Shown piece by piece: positions 1-7,931 of a stretch of 64,000 bases of DNA; position 1 is the stretch's first letter, and every line of letters begins with the position of its first letter. Source of the DNA: VXLM01 sp034421575 (GTDB taxonomy: Bacteria; Chloroflexota; Dehalococcoidia; Lucifugimonadales; VXLM01); assembly GCA_034421575.1 (NCBI GenBank), contig DAOUKG010000004.1, positions 8,871 through 72,870 on the forward strand, written 5' to 3'. The position numbers were made by a program, and so were the translations under genes. The notes beneath the pieces are model-generated. The model saw only the letters and a list, made by a program, of their open reading frames with translations, made no database searches and was not told the DNA's origin.

Positions 1-136
1 ATCGAGGACAATAGCCTCGTCGGTTCGCGTTTGCTTGCCCCGCTAACTCTCATGGCGCTACCATTAATGTAGAACTGATACGCAGTCACAATTGCGCTTC
101 AGATCTTCGATTCCAAGTAGCGATGGGAGACTCCAG
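1..136. other. Left edge, no gene recognised
   Basis: I see no supported gene, RNA or repeat in this stretch before the first lipoprotein gene. It may hold that gene's promoter, but no convincing -35/-10 pair stood out. Confidence 0.4.
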
Positions 137-1489
137 ATGACCTATAAAGCCGCATTGGCGGTTCTCGCAATATTCTTGCCCGTACTGCTGCTCGCCTGCT
201 CCGATGACGGTTCAGGCATATCCCGCGCGGAAGTATCGGAAATCGTGCGCTCAGAGCTAGCCAACAATCCCGCTCCCGTAGACCAGAGCCAGTCTCGCGA
301 ATTGGTTGATCAGATCGTCGGAACGCCAATGGCCGCACCTCGCAGGTCCGCACCGGACGACTACACCAAGTACCTTGTCAACCAGGCCATAGGCAGGTAT
401 GAGTCCGAGGGACTCGACGCGACCCTCGCCCACTACAATACCGAGGGCAGCATTGACGGCCAGTGGTACGTGTTCATCATGGACCAAAACGACACGATGC
501 TGGCGCATGCCGCCAATCCCGACCTCGTGGGCCGTCCAGCCTCGGCCGCCATCGGCCCAAACGGCTATCCCGCCGGTTCCGCCGTCGCCGCGGTGGGCGA
601 CAAGGACGGGGAGTGGTTCTCCTACACCTACCCTAACCCAGCCACGGGTGGTCTTGAGACGAAGCACTCCTGGATGGTCAGGCACGATGGGCTCCTCTTC
701 GGCACGGGGTGGTATGAAAAGGGGCCTCGCAAGTCCGACGCACCCGCATATACGAAGTCCTTCGTCCAGCAGGCCATGAACCTCTACGATGCAGTGGGAC
801 TGGAGGATACCCTCGCCTACTACAACACAGATGAGAGCTTGGACGGCCAGTGGTATGTGTTCATCTTTGATCCGAACGACGTACTCATCGCTCACGCCGC
901 GAATCCCAGCCTTGTGAATTTGCCCGCTTCGGAAGTTATCGGACCCAACAACTATCCCACGGGCCGAGCAGTGGTGGCGTCTGCCGACGAGGACGGAGAA
1001 TGGTTCTCCTACACCTTCCCCAACCCCGGCACCGGAGGCGTTGAGACGAAGCACTCCTGGATCGTCCGCCACGACGGGCACGTGTTCGGATCAGGCTGGT
1101 ATGAACGGGGACCGAGCAAGTCGGACGCCCCCGCCTACACCAAGTCCTTCGTCCAGCAATCCCTGGCTCTTTACGACACTCTCGGCCTCGACGCCGCCGT
1201 TGAGTTCTACGGCACCAGGGAGAGCGTGGACGGCCAGTGGTACGTATTCATCGTCGACGGCGACGGCTACACCATTGCCCACCATAACCCCATGTTCCTG
1301 CGCCGTGATCCCAGTCTCCGCATCGATGCCACCGGCCACTTCTACGGCGACGACCTCATGAGCGCCACCGAGACGGGCCGCTGGGTCGACTACGTCCTCA
1401 TCAACCCCGAGACCGGAGACGACCGCCAGAAGCACACGTGGGCAGTCCTCCACGACGGCTACATTTTCGCGTCCGGTTGGTACGAATAG
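137..1489 (+). CDS. Lipoprotein with three tandem Cache-like sensor modules
   Basis: The ATG at 137 is chosen because it begins a lipoprotein signal peptide: a short basic start, a hydrophobic stretch and a lipobox ending LLLAC near residue 20. An in-frame start at 92 would bury it. The rest of the 450-residue protein is three similar modules of about 120 residues (roughly 75-195, 203-323 and 332-450). Each has a YTK..V.QA helix, a DGQWYVFI strand, an AHxANPxLV segment (changed in the third) and ends ...HDG..F.(S/T)GWYE. This resembles extracellular Cache domains, which bind small ligands. No histidine kinase, methyl-accepting or cyclase domain follows, so it is probably a surface-anchored binding or sensing protein with a separate partner. 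The ligand is unknown. Cache assignment is from sequence pattern; the repeat structure is directly visible. Confidence 0.75.
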   Translation: MTYKAALAVLAIFLPVLLLACSDDGSGISRAEVSEIVRSELANNPAPVDQSQSRELVDQIVGTPMAAPRRSAPDDYTKYLVNQAIGRYESEGLDATLAHYNTEGSIDGQWYVFIMDQNDTMLAHAANPDLVGRPASAAIGPNGYPAGSAVAAVGDKDGEWFSYTYPNPATGGLETKHSWMVRHDGLLFGTGWYEKGPRKSDAPAYTKSFVQQAMNLYDAVGLEDTLAYYNTDESLDGQWYVFIFDPNDVLIAHAANPSLVNLPASEVIGPNNYPTGRAVVASADEDGEWFSYTFPNPGTGGVETKHSWIVRHDGHVFGSGWYERGPSKSDAPAYTKSFVQQSLALYDTLGLDAAVEFYGTRESVDGQWYVFIVDGDGYTIAHHNPMFLRRDPSLRIDATGHFYGDDLMSATETGRWVDYVLINPETGDDRQKHTWAVLHDGYIFASGWYE

Positions 1490-1527
1490 CAGGACACAGG
1501 ACCTGAGTCCTAGACCAAGCTAGTGTT

Positions 1528-1567
1528 GAGAGCGTCCCGCCATTGGTACGGCAGGACGCTCTCTTCG
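1528..1567 (+). terminator. Hairpin terminator after the Cache lipoprotein
   Basis: GAGAGCGTCC at 1528-1537 pairs perfectly with GGACGCTCTC at 1554-1563, with further partial pairing inside. The T-rich tail is weak (ttcgtgt), so termination may be inefficient. Confidence 0.55.
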
Positions 1568-1712
1568 TGTATGGAAGCAACATTTGATGCGTCGGCGTCC
1601 GTTCTCTGAACGTCCAAGTACCCTCTCCCATAGTCCTGAATCCCACACCTAATTCGGACGGGCAGCATGACGGACTGTCTCCGATGTCATGACGATGCAC
1701 CTCGCCGGGATG

Positions 1713-1763
1713 GATTCCGGCCCCGTATCGGAGTACGGGGCAAGCTCTCCGCCGGAATGACGG
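1713..1763. repeat. Dispersed nested-hairpin repeat (GATTCCGGC...GCCGGAATGACGG)
   Basis: An outer inverted repeat GATTCCGGC / GCCGGAAT encloses an inner palindrome CCCCGTA / TACGGGG, followed by the conserved tail ATGACGG. The same design recurs at about 10921, 35944, 42198, 43230 and 59926. Simpler versions without the inner palindrome (ATTCCCGC..GCGGGAATGACGG) recur in most gaps. Confidence 0.75.
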
Positions 1764-1793
1764 AGGTGGGGGATTCTGGATAGTTCCATTTCG

Positions 1794-1822
1794 TTGACTT
1801 CCATTCGCACATGTTCTATTCT
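1794..1822 (+). promoter_or_regulatory. Promoter of the thi operon
   Basis: TTGACT at 1794-1799 and TATTCT at 1817-1822 are separated by 17 nt. A start near 1829 would begin the transcript just before the TPP aptamer, which supports the call. Confidence 0.6.
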
Positions 1823-1830
1823 GGCCGTGT

Positions 1831-1925
1831 CGGGAGCCGGGGCAAACCGGGCTGAGAGGGTGACAGGACGTGTCACCGACCGCCAATACCTGATCTGGGT
1901 AATGCCAGCGAAGGGACTTGGATTG
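1831..1925 (+). ncRNA. TPP riboswitch aptamer (THI element)
   Basis: The conserved THI-box blocks are present in order: a GGGGCAAACCGGG stretch, CTGAGA at 1852-1857, a variable P3 hairpin (GTGACAGGACGTGTCAC), ACCTGATCTGGGTAATGCC around 1888-1906 and CAGCGAAGGGA. It lies upstream of thiG, its expected regulon. Binding of thiamine pyrophosphate should favour the terminator at 1946-1980 and shut off the thi genes. Confidence 0.95.
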
Positions 1926-1945
1926 AAGGAATGAATCCAAGCCTC

Positions 1946-1980
1946 GGCCGCCGACACGAAGTCGCGCGGCCTTTTTGTTT
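1946..1980 (+). terminator. Riboswitch expression-platform terminator
   Basis: GGCCGC plus CGAC at 1946-1955 pairs with GTCG plus GCGGCC at 1961-1971 (one bulged C), followed by CTTTTTGTTTT. This intrinsic terminator sits between the TPP aptamer and thiG. Transcriptional control of thiGES is therefore likely. Confidence 0.85.
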
Positions 1981-1995
1981 TCTGGAGGAGTTGCC

Positions 1996-2790
1996 ATGGA
2001 TGACCCGCTTGTCATAGCAGGTAAGGAGTTTGGTTCACGACTCATGGTAGGGACCGGACGCCATCGCACGATGGATGAGATGGTCGAGTCCATAGAGGCT
2101 TCGGGGGCGGAGATCATTACCGTCGCGATCAGGCGTCTCAATCTCGACAATCCCAATGAGAAGAGCATCCTCGACTACTTCGACTGGGACAAGTACACGA
2201 TCCTCCCAAACACCGCAGCATGCCGCACCGCCGAAGAGGCAGTGTTCGTGGCCAAGCTCGCGCGTGAGCTGACAGGCTCGAACTGGGTAAAACTGGAGGT
2301 CATTCCCGACGCCAAGTGGCTCCTGCCCGACCCGGTCGGGACCTACGAGGCGGCGAAGATACTTGTCGACGACGGCTTCGTAGTTCTGCCCTACATTCAT
2401 GCCGACCCCGTCCTGGCGATGCGCCTGGAGGAGATTGGATGCGCGACGGTCATGCCCCTCGGTTCAGCAATTGGCTCGGGGCAAGGCATACTGACGCTCG
2501 AAGAGGTCAAGATCATCGTCGAGCAGGCCTCAGTCCCCGTGGTCGTGGACGCCGGACTGGGAGTTCCGTCGGAAGCCTCGCAGGCGATGGAGATCGGCGC
2601 GCAAGCCGTCCTCGTCAACACGGCGATCGCACAGGCGAGTGATCCCGCAACCATGGGCGAGGCATTCAAGCTGGGAGTTCAAGCGGGTCGCAAAGCCTAC
2701 CTGGCAGGACGAATCGAGCGCAAAGCGGAAGCGAAGGCGAGCAGCCCCACGACAGGAGTTGTCCAGGCGGCAGGCGCACGGAGCGGGTGA
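1996..2790 (+). CDS. thiG: Thiazole synthase ThiG
   Basis: ThiG forms the thiazole phosphate of thiamine from deoxyxylulose 5-phosphate, dehydroglycine and sulfur carried as ThiS thiocarboxylate. The 264-residue protein has the expected length and the (beta/alpha)8 landmarks: N-terminal LVIAGKEFGSRLMVGTG, the Schiff-base lysine in WVKLEVIPD (about residue 99), MPLGSAIGSGQG and VVVDAGLG phosphate-binding loops, and VLVNTAIA. ATG 1996 is chosen over TTG 1975 because GGAGGAG lies just upstream and family proteins begin here. It is the first gene of thiG-thiE-thiS under the TPP riboswitch. ThiH or ThiO, ThiF and ThiC are not in the window. Confidence 0.95.
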   Translation: MDDPLVIAGKEFGSRLMVGTGRHRTMDEMVESIEASGAEIITVAIRRLNLDNPNEKSILDYFDWDKYTILPNTAACRTAEEAVFVAKLARELTGSNWVKLEVIPDAKWLLPDPVGTYEAAKILVDDGFVVLPYIHADPVLAMRLEEIGCATVMPLGSAIGSGQGILTLEEVKIIVEQASVPVVVDAGLGVPSEASQAMEIGAQAVLVNTAIAQASDPATMGEAFKLGVQAGRKAYLAGRIERKAEAKASSPTTGVVQAAGARSG

Positions 2791-2793
2791 TCG

Positions 2794-3429
2794 TTGCGAC
2801 CCATTGAAGCTCCCGTTCTGTGCTTCGTCACCGACCGAAAACGGTGTGGAGGACGGGACCTGGAGGAAGTGGTTGATTTGGCCGTCGAGCACGGCGTCGG
2901 AATGGTGCAGTTCCGAGAGAAAGACCTCTCCTCCAGCGACCTGCACGACCTTGGTAAACGCGTAAAGGAGGCAATCCAAGGTCGCGCCGCACTCATCGTT
3001 AACGGCAACGTGGATATAGCCGTCGCACTCAATGCGGACGGCGTTCACCTCCCCGAAAACGGAATTCCCGTTGGGGAAGCACGCCGAATGATCGGAGCGA
3101 ACAAACTCATAGGCCGGTCCGTACACTCGGCTGCGGGGGCCGCCCAGGCGCAGTCGGACGGCGCGGACTACCTGATCGCAGGAACGATATTCTCCACCGC
3201 CAGCCACCCGAACCAACTCGCCCAGGGCGTTGGCTTCCTCCACACACTGCGCAGACACGTCAGCTTGCCCGTTCTCGCCATCGGAGGCGTGACGGCACAA
3301 AATATGGGCGATATCATGGCGACGGGAGCATCCGGCGCAGCCGTGATCACAGCCATATCCGAGGCGAATGACCCCGGTCTCGCGGCGAGAGAACTGGTCG
3401 ATAAGATGCTGGGAGCCTTAGCAACATGA
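2794..3429 (+). CDS. thiE: Thiamine-phosphate synthase ThiE
   Basis: ThiE joins HMP pyrophosphate and thiazole phosphate to give thiamine phosphate. The protein (211 residues) has the family blocks VQFREKDL, ALIVNGNVDIAVALNADGVHL, GRSVHSA, DYLIAGTIFSTASHP and VLAIGGVTAQN, the last being the phosphate-binding loop. It starts with TTG three bases after thiG, which implies translational coupling, and its stop overlaps the ATG of thiS. The usual motif GQEDLP is replaced by HLPENGIP, a mild divergence. Confidence 0.92.
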   Translation: MRPIEAPVLCFVTDRKRCGGRDLEEVVDLAVEHGVGMVQFREKDLSSSDLHDLGKRVKEAIQGRAALIVNGNVDIAVALNADGVHLPENGIPVGEARRMIGANKLIGRSVHSAAGAAQAQSDGADYLIAGTIFSTASHPNQLAQGVGFLHTLRRHVSLPVLAIGGVTAQNMGDIMATGASGAAVITAISEANDPGLAARELVDKMLGALAT

Positions 3430-3629
3430 TCAAGGTGACCATCAATGGCAAGGACCACGAGCTCCCAGAACGGATTCTCGTTTCGGAGTACGTGGCCACG
3501 TTGGGAGTGGAACCGAAGATGATCGCCATTGCCCATAACGGCGAGGTACTGCGTCGAGACGAATGGGCCGATGTCACCGTGTCGGAAGGAGACTCCCTCG
3601 AGGTCGTTCGCGCGGTCGGCGGCGGCTGA
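3426..3629 (+). CDS. thiS: Sulfur carrier protein ThiS
   Basis: A 67-residue ubiquitin-like beta-grasp protein that starts MIKVTINGKDHELP and ends VRAVGGG. The C-terminal di-glycine is the site of adenylation and thiocarboxylation for delivery of sulfur to ThiG. Most ThiS proteins end exactly in GG, so the third glycine is slightly unusual. The ATG overlaps the thiE stop by four bases. The stop lies three bases from the end of the convergent minus-strand gene. Confidence 0.9.
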   Translation: MIKVTINGKDHELPERILVSEYVATLGVEPKMIAIAHNGEVLRRDEWADVTVSEGDSLEVVRAVGGG

Positions 3630-3632
3630 AGA

Positions 3633-6377
3633 TCACGGCGTCAGCAGTCCCACCGTCCGCAGAGTGGGCACCCCTTCGTCATTGGGATGAAGGCCTGACA
3701 CGAGACGGTCCGATGCGACCGATACCATCCTGTTATAGAGCTGTGCCAGATCATCCGGGCCAACCTGCCCGTACATCCCACGGACCAGGGCAGCCGCCTC
3801 CTGAGGCGAGAGTTCCACGAGGTAGTTGTACAGCTTCAGCGATCCCTCGGCGCTGAGTCTTCCATTCTGCTCAAGCTCATCGGCGATGGACTCCAGTTCC
3901 GGCACCGTTAGGAGGAATGCCCACTGCAACAGGTAGCCCAGGGCGTGCTCGTCCTGCTCCGCCGTCCTGAACATGGTGAACGCCTGCTGTGCAATGAGCC
4001 GCTCGAATGCCTCCATGTTCGGATAGTTCATCAGTCTCTCGCCGGTGAAGTCCTCGATGGTCAGCCAGAAAGCCCGCTGGAACTGCTGGGCCTGCGCTTC
4101 CAACAGCGCGAGGACCGATGGATCGAACGTCGCCGCCTCATGCTGATCGGGATTGATGAGGTCCTGTCGGAGGTGTCCAACCTCGTGCGCGAGCGTGTCA
4201 ATGACAAGTGGAATCGGGCGCTCGCCATCAATGACAGCCACAACCCTTCCCCTCTCCCTCGACGTGACTCCGACCGAGTACTCCTTCAGCCTTTCGTATC
4301 TCACATGAATGCCCGGCATCTGCTTGGCATTGGCGGAGGCGAACTGATTGGCGAATGCCTCGTCGATCCAATTCTGGTAGTCCGTCCGATTCAGAATGTG
4401 GATATCCACTCGATCGTCGCGGAGACTCTCGCCGGTCATGAGGTAGTATCCGGCGTCGACCACTTCTATGATCCGCTCGGACTGGTCTTTCCCATTGGCT
4501 GATACGGCGATCTCTTGCGAGTCCATCAACTCGCGGAGGCCGGACAACATGCTGGCAATTTGCTGCTCCGAATAAGACAAGGAGACGGGCTCCGGGGGAG
4601 GCTCCTCCAGCCACGTGAACGTGTGCTCGAAGACGTTGTCCTCCTCGTCCGCCTCTCGAACGGAGTTTCGCGAGTCGATGACAATCTTTACCGTGTGGTC
4701 TCCGGGAGTGATGTCGACTTCGCCGTCGAGCCCATCCCAATCGGAGATCACGATCGCGTTTTCCGGCACCCCCCGGAGCACCATGCTATTAACAAGCTTG
4801 TCGTCGAAGTGGATATCGACGGCGAACGGGATGCGAGTCCCCACACTGCTCCCGTTCTTCACGGCCACCCGGAGCAGAACGTTCTCCCCAACGATCAGTG
4901 GTGGGTTGTGCGCGTCGTCGCCGCGGTGGAAGATGGAGATCGGGCCGTCCGAGTCGTATGCCCAGCCCGGTTGAAGGTTTGAGAGCGTCAGGGGTTCAGG
5001 CAGGGTCGTCGAAGGAAGATCTGTCGGCGCGGGCCTTGCTTGAATCTCTCCGGTTCCCCATGTGAAGACCTTCTCAAGCTCGTTGTTGGACTCGTCGGAC
5101 TCCAATACGAGATTCGTCGGATCGACCACCACCTTCAGGGTGTGTTCGCCGGGAGTGAGGGGCACAAACCTGCCGATTCCCGACCAGGTAACCCTGCTGG
5201 GCAATCCGCCGGCGATCATCCCGTTTTCAGTCCGCCAGGCTACGAGGACACCATCCAAGTATAGATCCACCCGAACGGGCCGGTCAATGCTCGACAACCC
5301 TCGGTTCTCAACGCCTGAGAATATGTAGGAAGGAAGGTCGACCGAAAGCTGCCAGTCATGGGTGTCGGTGGAGTATGGGCTGGCTACAATGGCGTCCGAC
5401 ATCCCCCTAGGCTGGGAAACGGCCAAATCGGGAAGTCGTGTGACCGGTCTCTCAGGCGCGGCAACTGGTTCACCGGCCTCCCAAACGACCTCGACCTCGT
5501 AGATGTTGTCCGCCTCATTCGTCTCGGTTATGAGATTGGTGGGATCGACCACGAGCTTGATGACGTGGACTCCGGGAGTCAGGACGATGGTCGCGCCCAG
5601 GTCCGGCCAATCGACCAGAGCGACAATCTCCTCGGCCGCCAGAGAAATGCCCGTCCAGCGATTAACCACCACGTCGTCGAAATAGAGGTCCACGAAGTAC
5701 GTACCGACGACAGTCTCATCGCCCGTGTTGCCCAAACCCCAGCTAACGAACGTCTCGTCGTCCACCCTCTGTACCGTGCTGGACATCTTACCCGCCGCGT
5801 CCGTAACGATGAGCGAACCATCCCATCCCTGAGGTCTGGCCGGGACAAGGTTGGCTCCGCGACCGGCCGTCTGGACGGAATCCTGCGTTGGCACGGGTAT
5901 GGGCGATGGCTCCGGAGTAGGAGTCGGTGACGGGGTATTCGTAGGGCTGGGAGCGGGAGTCGGCGTCGAAGTGGCGGTTGGCGCCGGAGTGTTCGTCGGC
6001 GTCGGCGTATGCGTGGCGGTGGGAGTCGGTGTGCTCGTTGGAACAGGCGTGGGTGTTGGCGTCGGCGTGTTCGTCGGTACGGGGGTGAGAGTCGGCGTCG
6101 GAATCGGGGTATTGGTGGGCGAAGGAGACGGCGTGTCTGGTGGCGTCGCCGTAACAGGGACAGGGGTTGCCGTGGGAGACAGGAGGGGCTGTGTCCTATC
6201 CTCTTCCGGAACAGCTTGGACCAGTGGGGTCGATTCCGAGCCGGAGGATTCCGCAGGCTCGTCACTCGATATCCAGCAGCCGGTCGAAAGCGCGGCAAGA
6301 ATTACAGATGCACCCAACCACACGATTGGAATTCGAAAACGCGCAAGCGCTGATTTTGTCCATTTGCCCAATAGCAA
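3633..6377 (-). CDS. Large lipoprotein: Thr/Pro stalk, three CARDB domains, HExxH C-terminal region
   Basis: This 914-residue protein begins with a basic start, a hydrophobic segment and a lipobox LSTGC near residue 34. Residues about 65-165 are a low-complexity stalk of alternating Thr-Pro. Then come three CARDB-like beta-sandwich repeats (about 190-300, 315-445 and 455-590), each with a VDLYFDD or VDLYLDG strand, an LTPG(V/E)H strand and a V(V/I)DxxNxxxExDExDN turn. The last 310 residues are mainly helical and contain DTLAHEVGHL near residue 730, an HExxH zinc-peptidase signature, followed by further acidic residues. It is probably anchored outside the membrane. Peptidase activity is inferred from the motif alone. 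The start appears to be TTG (6377 or 6371). It converges with thiS. Confidence 0.7.
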   Translation of the reverse strand: MLLGKWTKSALARFRIPIVWLGASVILAALSTGCWISSDEPAESSGSESTPLVQAVPEEDRTQPLLSPTATPVPVTATPPDTPSPSPTNTPIPTPTLTPVPTNTPTPTPTPVPTSTPTPTATHTPTPTNTPAPTATSTPTPAPSPTNTPSPTPTPEPSPIPVPTQDSVQTAGRGANLVPARPQGWDGSLIVTDAAGKMSSTVQRVDDETFVSWGLGNTGDETVVGTYFVDLYFDDVVVNRWTGISLAAEEIVALVDWPDLGATIVLTPGVHVIKLVVDPTNLITETNEADNIYEVEVVWEAGEPVAAPERPVTRLPDLAVSQPRGMSDAIVASPYSTDTHDWQLSVDLPSYIFSGVENRGLSSIDRPVRVDLYLDGVLVAWRTENGMIAGGLPSRVTWSGIGRFVPLTPGEHTLKVVVDPTNLVLESDESNNELEKVFTWGTGEIQARPAPTDLPSTTLPEPLTLSNLQPGWAYDSDGPISIFHRGDDAHNPPLIVGENVLLRVAVKNGSSVGTRIPFAVDIHFDDKLVNSMVLRGVPENAIVISDWDGLDGEVDITPGDHTVKIVIDSRNSVREADEEDNVFEHTFTWLEEPPPEPVSLSYSEQQIASMLSGLRELMDSQEIAVSANGKDQSERIIEVVDAGYYLMTGESLRDDRVDIHILNRTDYQNWIDEAFANQFASANAKQMPGIHVRYERLKEYSVGVTSRERGRVVAVIDGERPIPLVIDTLAHEVGHLRQDLINPDQHEAATFDPSVLALLEAQAQQFQRAFWLTIEDFTGERLMNYPNMEAFERLIAQQAFTMFRTAEQDEHALGYLLQWAFLLTVPELESIADELEQNGRLSAEGSLKLYNYLVELSPQEAAALVRGMYGQVGPDDLAQLYNRMVSVASDRLVSGLHPNDEGVPTLRTVGLLTP

Positions 6378-6551
6378 ACTACCTTTCCCTGCTACTTGGT
6401 CCCTTGCTCAATAAAACGAACCTCGCATAGGCAAGGTTACCACTCGGATACACCCAAAATGTGCTGCCTAACCGCGAACTCAATCGCACCGTCCTGTGGA
6501 ACCTGACTATCCCCACAGCCGCAGATGACCTGTACGCGGCGCCTATCTACA

Positions 6552-6581
6552 TTGACCCTATAGGAAGCGCCGTGATAGTAT
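6552..6581 (+). promoter_or_regulatory. Candidate promoter of the IscA-like gene
   Basis: TTGACC at 6552-6557 and TAGTAT at 6576-6581 are separated by 18 nt. A second -10-like TATACT lies at 6587-6592. The predicted start is about 40-50 nt before the gene. Confidence 0.45.
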
Positions 6582-6640
6582 CGGGCTATACTAAACAGTC
6601 CGCCGACGCATAGCCGCGTTCGGCGCCGGAGGTCGATTCC

Positions 6641-7093
6641 TTGGCTACGACATCCCAGATCGTCGATATCACTCCCCTTGCGGCGCAGAAGCTCAAGGAA
6701 GCCCTCGAAGAGCAGGGGCAGTCGGGCGCACTCCTGAGAGTAATGCCCATGCCGGGCCCACACGGCGGATTCCAGTATGCGATGAGCATTGAGGCAGAGG
6801 CGAAGGACGACGACTTCGCCATGGACGTCGAAGGCCTCACGATCCTGGTCGACTCCGAGAGCGCTCCCCTCGTGGATGGCGCGCAGATCGACTACATGGA
6901 ATGCCTGATGCGCAGCGGGTTCGTCATCAGCAACCCGAACGTCGAGTTCGCCGGAGGCGGATGCGGCGGTGGTGGCGGTGGCGGTTGTGCCTGTGGCGGA
7001 GGTGGAGGTGGAGGCTACGGCGCCGGCGGTGGCGGTGGAGGCTGCGGCGGCGGTGGAGGTGGTGGTTGCGCTTGCGGCGGTGGCGGACACTAA
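6641..7093 (+). CDS. IscA/HesB-like protein with Gly/Cys-rich tail
   Basis: Residues 1-105 follow the HesB/IscA fold: ITPLAAQKLKEAL, LLRV, GGFQYAM, VEGLTILVDSESAPLVDGAQIDY and SGFVISNPN. Canonical A-type carriers hold Fe-S clusters with one Cys near residue 35 and a C-terminal CGC. Here the first position is occupied by His41 in a PGPHGGF loop. The normal C-terminus is replaced by about 45 residues of almost pure Gly with cysteines at 108, 116, 118, 134, 143 and 145, including two CAC motifs and an ending GGGGH. The start is TTG at 6641 with GGAGG at 6628-6632. It may bind metal or an Fe-S cluster through the tail. A perfect terminator follows at 7134. Confidence 0.8.
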   Translation: MATTSQIVDITPLAAQKLKEALEEQGQSGALLRVMPMPGPHGGFQYAMSIEAEAKDDDFAMDVEGLTILVDSESAPLVDGAQIDYMECLMRSGFVISNPNVEFAGGGCGGGGGGGCACGGGGGGGYGAGGGGGGCGGGGGGGCACGGGGH

Positions 7094-7133
7094 GAAACTC
7101 CAGCACCCCAAGAAGTAAAGCATTGAAGAATCG

Positions 7134-7167
7134 GGCGGGACGACCTTTGTCGTCCCGCCTTTGCTTT
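7134..7167 (+). terminator. Intrinsic terminator after the IscA-like gene
   Basis: An 11-bp perfect stem GGCGGGACGAC / GTCGTCCCGCC with a 4-nt loop is followed by TTTGCTTT. This is a strong Rho-independent terminator separating the gene from the site-2 protease gene. Confidence 0.9.
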
Positions 7168-7180
7168 GAGGCACTGAGCG

Positions 7181-7888
7181 TTGCTGTTCGCCGTCTTTGA
7201 ATACCTCGGTTCCGAGCCGACTTACGCGGTGATTACTCTCATGGCGTTTGTCCTCGCCATCGTAGTGGCGATCACGGTGCACGAGTTCAGTCACGCACTG
7301 ACGGCAAACCTGCTTGGGGACAGCACCGCGAAGAACCAGGGAAGGCTCACCCTCAACCCGCTCGCCCATCTCGACCCGGCGGGCACCGTCATGATCGTGG
7401 TGGTCGGATTCGGCTGGGGAAGGCCGACGCCAGTGAATCCAGCACGGTTCGGCAGCCACATGCGCTCGGGCATGGCCGCTGTATCGTTCGCCGGGCCGAT
7501 TTCGAACGTGATCGTCGCTTCCCTCTGCGCCATACCCGTCAAGATCGGGCTGCTCAGTCCCGGCATCGTGGGGTTCTCGCTGTTCCACGGGGACACCGGC
7601 GAGTTATGGGCCTATCTGCTGGGATCGCTCATCTTCATCAACATTCTGCTGGCGGCGTTCAATCTCATTCCGGTAGCGCCGCTGGACGGGTTCAAGGTCG
7701 TGCAAGGACTCTTGCCCCGCGACGCGGCACTGCAGTGGAGCCGGTTAGAGAGATGGGGCCCGTTGATATTGCTCGTCCTCATCATCTCGGGATTCATACT
7801 CCCCACGGGAAGCCTGCTCGTTCCCATCATGAGGCCGCTGGTGAACGCCCTTGCGTTCATCATCATTGGTGGACAGATTTGGGGCTAA
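7181..7888 (+). CDS. Site-2 protease family membrane metallopeptidase (M50)
   Basis: A 235-residue membrane protein of the small Rv/FtsH-free S2P type. TM segment 1 (about residues 14-34) contains the zinc motif HEFSH with the catalytic Glu, followed by ALTANLLGD. The later motif NLIPVAPLDGFKV supplies the third metal ligand, an NPxDG-like Asp. Four to six hydrophobic segments are visible. Such proteases cleave membrane-embedded substrates, but the substrate here cannot be inferred. The start is TTG 7181, soon after a terminator. It precedes the tyrA-aroA-gmk cluster by 43 nt and may be co-transcribed with it. Confidence 0.88.
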   Translation: MLFAVFEYLGSEPTYAVITLMAFVLAIVVAITVHEFSHALTANLLGDSTAKNQGRLTLNPLAHLDPAGTVMIVVVGFGWGRPTPVNPARFGSHMRSGMAAVSFAGPISNVIVASLCAIPVKIGLLSPGIVGFSLFHGDTGELWAYLLGSLIFINILLAAFNLIPVAPLDGFKVVQGLLPRDAALQWSRLERWGPLILLVLIISGFILPTGSLLVPIMRPLVNALAFIIIGGQIWG

Positions 7889-7931
7889 TCTGGTTCAATC
7901 ATTCACACGAATAGAGGAACGACCGTCTGCT

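Noticed and set aside
257..1081. Long open frame on the minus strand opposite the Cache lipoprotein
   Set aside because: It lies antisense to a clear lipoprotein, has no domain or ribosome-binding site and reflects GC-rich codon bias.
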